Shown: piece by piece, positions 14,793 to 18,309 of the stretch
How positions within the stretch are numbered: position 1 is the first letter of the stretch
How the letters are laid out: each line of letters opens with the position of its first letter
Assembly: GCA_007135295.1 (NCBI GenBank)
Contig: SLJD01000109.1
Location: 1 to 18,309, forward strand
DNA from: Phycisphaerales bacterium
Lineage (GTDB): Bacteria > Planctomycetota > Phycisphaerae > Phycisphaerales > SM1A02
Reading direction: 5' to 3'
DNA: 18,309 nt
The notes under the pieces: model-generated
The model's database searches: none
Told to the model about the DNA's origin: nothing
What the model saw: only the letters and a program-made list of their open reading frames with translations
Made by a program: the position numbers and the translations under genes

Positions 14793-14810
14793 ACATGCGC
14801 TACAGCATGT
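14793..14810. promoter_or_regulatory. Inverted repeat in the thioesterase / sigma divergent spacer (dyad 1)
   Basis: ACATGC-gctaca-GCATGT is a perfect 6-bp dyad with a 6-nt spacer, about 93 nt upstream of the chosen sigma start and about 130 nt upstream of the thioesterase. It looks like a binding site for a dimeric regulator. An AT-rich stretch (14731-14746), unusual for this sequence, lies further upstream. Confidence 0.35.
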
Positions 14811-14819
14811 CGCCGGGAT

Positions 14820-14841
14820 CACTACCCGGATTCTGGTAGTG
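14820..14841. promoter_or_regulatory. Inverted repeat upstream of the sigma gene (dyad 2)
   Basis: CACTACC-cggattct-GGTAGTG has perfect 7-bp arms with an 8-nt spacer, starting 9 nt after dyad 1. The right arm can also pair with TACCA at 14845-14849. It has no T run, so an operator or 5' UTR hairpin is more likely than a terminator. Confidence 0.35.
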
Positions 14842-14902
14842 TCGTACCACAACGTGGGTGCTAGACTGGGGGTCCCGGCTCACCAGAAGAGTGATGCGAA
14901 GC

Positions 14903-15778
14903 ATGCCCTTTCGAAATCCGAAACTTTCGCTCGAACGTAAAGCACCGGTTGCCGTTCAACCTCCGCCCGACCAGCCTCGAACCAATTCCACAGGCCGCGA
15001 TGCTTCTGAGAACCAGAGCGGCACCAATCGCCCGGCGAGCATCCCGCAGCGGACGACTGCACCCGAACGTCATGAAATCTCCGATGCCCGGGCTGCGGAA
15101 CATCGGCCTGCGAATCGAGCTGATCAGCCGATGACTCACCAAGACGCCCCTGAGCAGAGGGCCGGGACGCTTGTCCTCTGCAAGGAGTGTGGCGACGGCG
15201 ACCTGATTGGCGCCATCCGCTGTCGCAGCAACTTGGCCTTCGAGCTGCTGTATGACCGATATGGCGGGCTCGTTCACGCCGTCTGCCTGCGTGTGCTGCA
15301 GAACCAGGATGACGCGGAGGAGGCTGTTATCGATACTTTTTTTGAAATATGGCAGCGTCCGGACCGCTATGACGCGACACGCGGCAGTCTGCCCGGCTTT
15401 CTCGCCATGCTCGCCCGCAGTCGCTCGATCGACCGGCTCCGGGCTCGGCAGTCCGCCCTGAACCAGATGACACGGTCGATGCCGGTCGAGGAGGGCATGG
15501 ATCTGCCCCACCAGGATGCCGGACAGAATGCGAGCGGGCCGGCTCACGACGTCATGCAGCGGGATCTGCAGCAGAAAGTTCAGCAGGCGATTGACAGCCT
15601 GTCGTCCGAGAAAAAGCTCGCGATCCGGCTCGCTTTCTATGAGGCACTCAGCCACCGCGAGATCGCCCGCCGGCTTGATATGCCGCTGGGGACTGTAAAA
15701 TCCCATATCCGCCAAGGCCTCATCCGGTTACGCGATGCAATGCGTAAGGCTTCCGGAGACCAAGACCGTGACGTGTGA
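14903..15778 (+). CDS. ECF-type RNA polymerase sigma factor
   Basis: 291 residues from this ATG. The sigma core covers about 102-285. Region 2 contains AFELLYDRYGGLVHAVCLRV, DAEEAVIDTFFEIWQ and SIDRLRAR (core binding and -10 recognition). Region 4 contains LSSEKKLAIRLAFYEALSHR, then EIARRLDMPLGTVKSHIRQG, the -35 helix-turn-helix. Region 3 is absent, as expected for an ECF (group 4) sigma. The first 90 or so residues are polar, Pro/Arg/Gln-rich and have weaker codon bias than the core. The true start may therefore be the ATG at 15131, giving a standard 215-residue protein and a long leader. Other starts are GTG 14858 and ATG 14894. The 3' end overlaps the anti-sigma start by 11 nt. Confidence 0.88.
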   Translation: MPFRNPKLSLERKAPVAVQPPPDQPRTNSTGRDASENQSGTNRPASIPQRTTAPERHEISDARAAEHRPANRADQPMTHQDAPEQRAGTLVLCKECGDGDLIGAIRCRSNLAFELLYDRYGGLVHAVCLRVLQNQDDAEEAVIDTFFEIWQRPDRYDATRGSLPGFLAMLARSRSIDRLRARQSALNQMTRSMPVEEGMDLPHQDAGQNASGPAHDVMQRDLQQKVQQAIDSLSSEKKLAIRLAFYEALSHREIARRLDMPLGTVKSHIRQGLIRLRDAMRKASGDQDRDV

Positions 15779-16895
15779 CGATCGCCGAGATCAGATGCTG
15801 CTGTACGTCGTCGGGGCTCTCGACGACGACGAGCGACAATCGCTCGAACAGCACCTCCAGACGGGTTGCCCGCAGTGTGCGGGAGCGCTCGCGGAGGCGC
15901 GCGCGATAATCAAGCATCTGCCCCTGGCTCTCGACCCCGTTGACCCGCCGCCGCGGACCAAGGGGCGTCTGATGGAACGCATTCGGCAGGACGGCGAGGA
16001 AGGGCGGGGAACCGGCCAGCCGTCAGACCGGACGCCGTCGCCGGCCCGCTCGCACGCAGCCACTCCTTCAGCCAGTTCTTCTCATGCGGATCATGCGCAG
16101 GGTGCCACGCAGGCGCTGCGGGCGGCAGGGGGGGCAGCAGAGGCCAATGGACCGTCAAGCCCGTCGGCGTCGGCCGGAGCGACGTTGTTGGCCGCCCCAG
16201 CAGCAGCCGAACGGCAACTCCCGAAAACGTCCGGGACGCGGCTGGCAGGGAGGGAAAGCGGCGATCCTGCACGTGATCGACTCATGAAGATGACGGAGGT
16301 GGAAGTCGCTCCGCGGAAGCAGGTCGTTGAAGGGTCCGCCGGTCGTCTGTGGCTCTGGCCGTCACTCGCAGCAGTCTTCGTGATTGGATCGCTGGTCCTG
16401 ATGGGAGCGATGTTCCTTGAACTTCAGCAGCACAACCGCACAATCGCGGGACTGCAAGGTCAGGTCGAGGAGATGGAATCGATCGTCGGTGTCGAAGAGG
16501 ATGAGGATGTTCTCGTCGAGTCACTGAATTGGACGATGGACCTGGTCTCGCTCATTACCTCACCGGCCACGCGGATCGTTTCTTTGCGGGCGGACGGCGA
16601 TACGGACCGTTGGGGGCGGTTGTTGATGGATCTTGACCAGAATGTCTGCCACATCATCTTCGACACACTCGATCCGCCGGACGACGACCGCCTGTATCGC
16701 CTCTACCTGATGGATGAGGAAGACCAGCGTGTGTTTGCCCGACGTGTCGACATCAATGACAAGGGCAAGGCGGTCGTTCACCTCGATCTCCCAGAGGAAC
16801 ATGCCCGCATCGCCCGGGCCGTGGTCAGTTACGACTCCGCGGAAGGCGGCGACCGGCCTGAGCGCCCGATCCTCAAGGGCATGCTTACGTACTGA
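15768..16895 (+). CDS. RskA-like transmembrane anti-sigma factor
   Basis: 375 residues from the GTG at 15768, chosen because GGAG lies 9 nt upstream and the N-terminus then reads (M)TCDDRRDQMLLYVVGALDDDE, standard for this family. H29, C34 and C37 (HLQTGCPQC) resemble a zinc-binding anti-sigma domain, with HX4CX2C spacing as in RskA relatives. A low-complexity Ala/Ser/Pro linker (about 75-170) leads to one span (about 194-216, LWLWPSLAAVFVIGSLVLMG), a short coiled coil (217-245), and an RskA-type extracytoplasmic domain (RLYRLYLMDEEDQRVFARRV; AVVSYDSAEGGDRPERPILK). It should hold the sigma factor inactive at the membrane until a signal triggers release. The 11-nt overlap with sigma ensures coupled synthesis. 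Confidence 0.9.
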   Translation: MTCDDRRDQMLLYVVGALDDDERQSLEQHLQTGCPQCAGALAEARAIIKHLPLALDPVDPPPRTKGRLMERIRQDGEEGRGTGQPSDRTPSPARSHAATPSASSSHADHAQGATQALRAAGGAAEANGPSSPSASAGATLLAAPAAAERQLPKTSGTRLAGRESGDPARDRLMKMTEVEVAPRKQVVEGSAGRLWLWPSLAAVFVIGSLVLMGAMFLELQQHNRTIAGLQGQVEEMESIVGVEEDEDVLVESLNWTMDLVSLITSPATRIVSLRADGDTDRWGRLLMDLDQNVCHIIFDTLDPPDDDRLYRLYLMDEEDQRVFARRVDINDKGKAVVHLDLPEEHARIARAVVSYDSAEGGDRPERPILKGMLTY

Positions 16896-17242
16896 TTCTC
16901 GACTCGATGACTTCCGGGTGGGGGGGGCGGCTGGCCTGGCGGGGTGATGGCCATGCTCGGGCGGACAGTGGACCAGGTGCCGCATCCGCATCCGAGTCCA
17001 TCGCGATCATGGGATTCTCAACGATTCGCGAAGACGCTACCCAACCGTAACGTCGAAAAACAGCAACAAGCGACGTCTCCAACAGCTGTCGCGGATGCCG
17101 CGCATCTGCCGAGGAGGCTCGTCGTCCGTTATCGATTCAGAAGATTGTTCGCATCAGCCGTGGGACGATTGTCGCGGAATTGCCGCTTTTTTATAGAGCG
17201 GCTTGTGAAGGGAGCGGCTGTGAAAGACCCGGCGAAATGGAA
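16896..17242. other. Intergenic region with no supported gene (347 nt)
   Basis: No reading frame here has a ribosome binding site, codon bias or recognisable motif. It holds a run of eight G (16920-16927), a stretch poorer in GC than the neighbours (about 17040-17210), and a weak hairpin with T6. A small RNA or long 3' UTR cannot be excluded. Confidence 0.5.
17174..17192 (+). terminator. Possible weak terminator after the anti-sigma gene
   Basis: GCGG-aattg-CCGC followed by six T. The stem is only 4 bp and it lies 279 nt after the anti-sigma stop. The overlapping pair GCCGC (17182-17186) / GCGGC (17198-17202) is an alternative fold. Confidence 0.3.
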
Positions 17243-17313
17243 CTGGGGATCCAGGATTCGAACCTGGACTAACTGAACCAGAATCAGTCGTGCTGCCGTT
17301 ACACTAATCCCCA
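17243..17313 (-). tRNA. tRNA-Gln, anticodon CUG
   Basis: A 71-nt cloverleaf. The acceptor stem TGGGGAT pairs with ATCCCCA, with discriminator G. The anticodon stem CTGA/TCAG encloses loop TTCTGGT, giving anticodon CUG for glutamine codon CAG. The T-arm is a perfect CCAGG-TTCGAAT-CCTGG. The 3' CCA is not encoded and must be added enzymatically. Codon CAG dominates over CAA in the neighbouring genes, consistent with a separate CUG isoacceptor. It is a single tRNA, transcribed opposite to the sigma/anti-sigma pair, with its own promoter. Confidence 0.95.
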
Positions 17314-17360
17314 AGGCAGGCCGATCCGGTCCCGAATATGCTGGTCCCGAACGGGAGCGT

Positions 17361-17388
17361 ATTGTACCCGTGGGACAGAGGCGATCAA
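17361..17388 (-). promoter_or_regulatory. Sigma-70-type promoter for tRNA-Gln
   Basis: On the minus strand TTGATC (-35) and TACAAT (-10) are separated by 16 nt. The -10 box lies about 47 nt before the mature tRNA 5' end, leaving a short leader for RNase P. It is the best housekeeping promoter match in the window. Confidence 0.65.
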
Positions 17389-17446
17389 CCAGCCCACGGT
17401 GTGATCAACGACGCGGGTTCGTGCACGGTAAGCCGCTGCGTCACGG

Positions 17447-17486
17447 TTAAATAGAAAAGCCCCGGCCCGTCGGGACGGGCCGGGGC
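17447..17486 (-). terminator. Strong intrinsic terminator of the Cys-rich protein gene
   Basis: A perfect 12-bp stem (17459-17470 with 17475-17486; arm GCCCCGGCCCGT) and a 4-nt loop. Read on the minus strand it is followed by TTTTCTATTTAA. It begins 29 nt after the stop codon of the minus-strand gene and separates it from the tRNA promoter. Confidence 0.88.
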
Positions 17487-17515
17487 AAAGAATGCCGTCG
17501 TGTCAGGCGGGCGGG

Positions 17516-18309
17516 TTACTCATACTGGTTGGCCCGCAGGAACAGGGCACCGGGATCCCATTCGTCGAAGACCTCAAGTACCCGGAGAACGGACGACGGG
17601 TTGTTGATGTCGAATTCGTCGAAATCGGCTGAGTCGTTGATCCGCCACGCGTCGTCGTAGTGCTCTTCGCCTCCCGGTGCCGTGTCGTCGTAGGGCAGCG
17701 GCCAGGCGCCGGACTCATCCTCGACCCAGACGGCAACGTAGAAGCTGCCTTCGACCTCCACATCGGGCACGGGCAGAACCTGCGGCAGGAGCGTGTTGGC
17801 TGAAGCGCCGTCGGCTTCGGCCTCGCCTTGCCAGATGGCCTCGCCGGGGCCGTCGCCGGTGTCCTCAAGGACGGCGTAGCCGACCGGGTCGCCATGTTCA
17901 ACGCCCGCGGTGCTGCCGAGCCGTCCGTAGACGGTGGCGATATTCGTGATGACTTCCTCACCCTCGATCACGTCGAACCGTTGGGCCCAGCCGTAGATTC
18001 CGCTGCCGGAGCCGCCCGATGACGTCGTGTCGTTGCTGTCGTACTGGTATGCGGCAAAGGGCGGGATATCCGGGAAGCAGAGGTCATCGCAGAAGTCTTC
18101 CGCCAGCGATGCGCAGCCCGAGTCCCAGTTGAAGCAGCAGCCCAGGTCAATGTCGCAGACGATCTCTTCGCACCACTCGACCTCGCACCCTTCCTGATCG
18201 GGTTCCGGATCGCAGCAGTTGCTCAGCGGCAGCGGGCAGGAGACAAGGAAGCACGGCAGGAAATTGCCTTGGAACGTGCCACCCTGATCGAGGCATTCCG
18301 CTTCGGTCA
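17516..18309 (-). CDS. Secreted Cys-rich planctomycete-type protein (5' end outside window)
   Basis: The frame is open to the right edge, so N-terminus and signal peptide are not visible; 264 codons are present. The visible N-terminal third is Cys-rich (about 16 Cys), with the pattern CEVEWCEEIVCDIDLGCC, then WDSGCASLAEDFCDDLC. This resembles the recurrent CCxxxWDxxCAxxA units of secreted planctomycete proteins. A Ser/Gly linker (TTSSGGSGSG) leads to a beta-rich, very acidic C-terminal domain of about 170 residues (GWAQRFDV; GSFYVAVWVEDES; SSVLRVLEVFDEWDPGALFL) with no PEP-CTERM-type or other sorting signal. Extracellular, disulphide-stabilised structure is inferred; function is unknown. A GTG at 17971 is an internal valine, not the start. 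A strong terminator follows the TAA. Confidence 0.75.
   Translation of the reverse strand, partial: TEAECLDQGGTFQGNFLPCFLVSCPLPLSNCCDPEPDQEGCEVEWCEEIVCDIDLGCCFNWDSGCASLAEDFCDDLCFPDIPPFAAYQYDSNDTTSSGGSGSGIYGWAQRFDVIEGEEVITNIATVYGRLGSTAGVEHGDPVGYAVLEDTGDGPGEAIWQGEAEADGASANTLLPQVLPVPDVEVEGSFYVAVWVEDESGAWPLPYDDTAPGGEEHYDDAWRINDSADFDEFDINNPSSVLRVLEVFDEWDPGALFLRANQYE

Noticed and set aside
14846..14859. Sequence similar to the 11700-11713 dyad (shared GTGGGT end), a possible common operator
   Set aside because: Only 9 of 14 positions match and the left arm is not conserved; chance is adequate.
14861..15715. 284-codon minus-strand frame opposite the sigma gene
   Set aside because: The sense strand encodes regions 2 and 4 of an ECF sigma; the antisense frame has no motif.
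16920..16927. Run of eight G
   Set aside because: Lies outside any gene, so no phase-variation role can be proposed; could also be a sequencing-prone site.
16944..17276. 110-codon plus-strand frame
   Set aside because: It runs into the tRNA gene, has no good ribosome binding site, and does not keep the codon pattern of the neighbours.
1..18309. CRISPR array, insertion sequence, prophage or toxin-antitoxin module
   Set aside because: No regularly spaced repeats, transposase motifs, terminal repeats or paired small genes were found on reading both strands.

Overview
The window is high-GC, gene-dense bacterial chromosome. It most resembles a planctomycete, probably of the class Phycisphaerae. 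This is inferred from the gene mix, not measured: a secreted Cys-rich protein with the CC...WDxxCA pattern common in planctomycete exoproteomes, a terminal-Phe outer-membrane barrel, an ECF sigma / RskA-like anti-sigma pair, a TPR-metalloprotease-PDZ protein, and a hibernation factor - PTS-Ntr cluster next to a DUF502 protein. I see no insertion sequence, integrase, phage gene, CRISPR array or rRNA; this looks like chromosomal backbone.

Layout. (1) 1-1823, minus: 5' part of a large secreted modular protein cut by the window edge. (2) 1946-7523, plus: a membrane-anchored protein coupled to a family-5 uracil-DNA glycosylase, a Cof-type HAD phosphatase with a long disordered N-terminus, a branched-chain aminotransferase (ilvE), a UPF0316/DUF2179 membrane protein and an outer-membrane porin-like protein. 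(3) 7528-14662, minus: eight genes in one direction. In transcription order they are a hotdog thioesterase, purN, a TPR-HExxH-PDZ protease, a DUF502 membrane protein, hpf, a PTS EIIA(Ntr), HPr and a CPBP intramembrane protease. Thioesterase/purN and hpf/EIIA overlap by 4 nt. (4) 14903-16895, plus: ECF sigma and its anti-sigma, overlapping by 11 nt, with two inverted repeats upstream. (5) 17243-17313, minus: tRNA-Gln(CUG) with a recognisable promoter. (6) 17516-18309, minus: a secreted Cys-rich protein cut by the right edge, followed by a strong terminator.

How the genes relate. The most coherent unit is hpf-ptsN-HPr, the core of the proteobacterial PTS-Ntr locus, but without rpoN, rapZ or enzyme I nearby. 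It probably links phosphorelay state to ribosome hibernation. Its DUF502 neighbour has an unusual tandem-repeat insertion between its two membrane spans. The sigma/anti-sigma pair is a separate envelope-signalling unit.

No clear new defence or mobile system was found. The best leads are the rewired hpf-PTS cluster with an HPr that keeps the Ser-46-type site, the duplicated insertion in DUF502, and the dyads in front of the sigma gene. All family assignments come from reading motifs; no database search was run.
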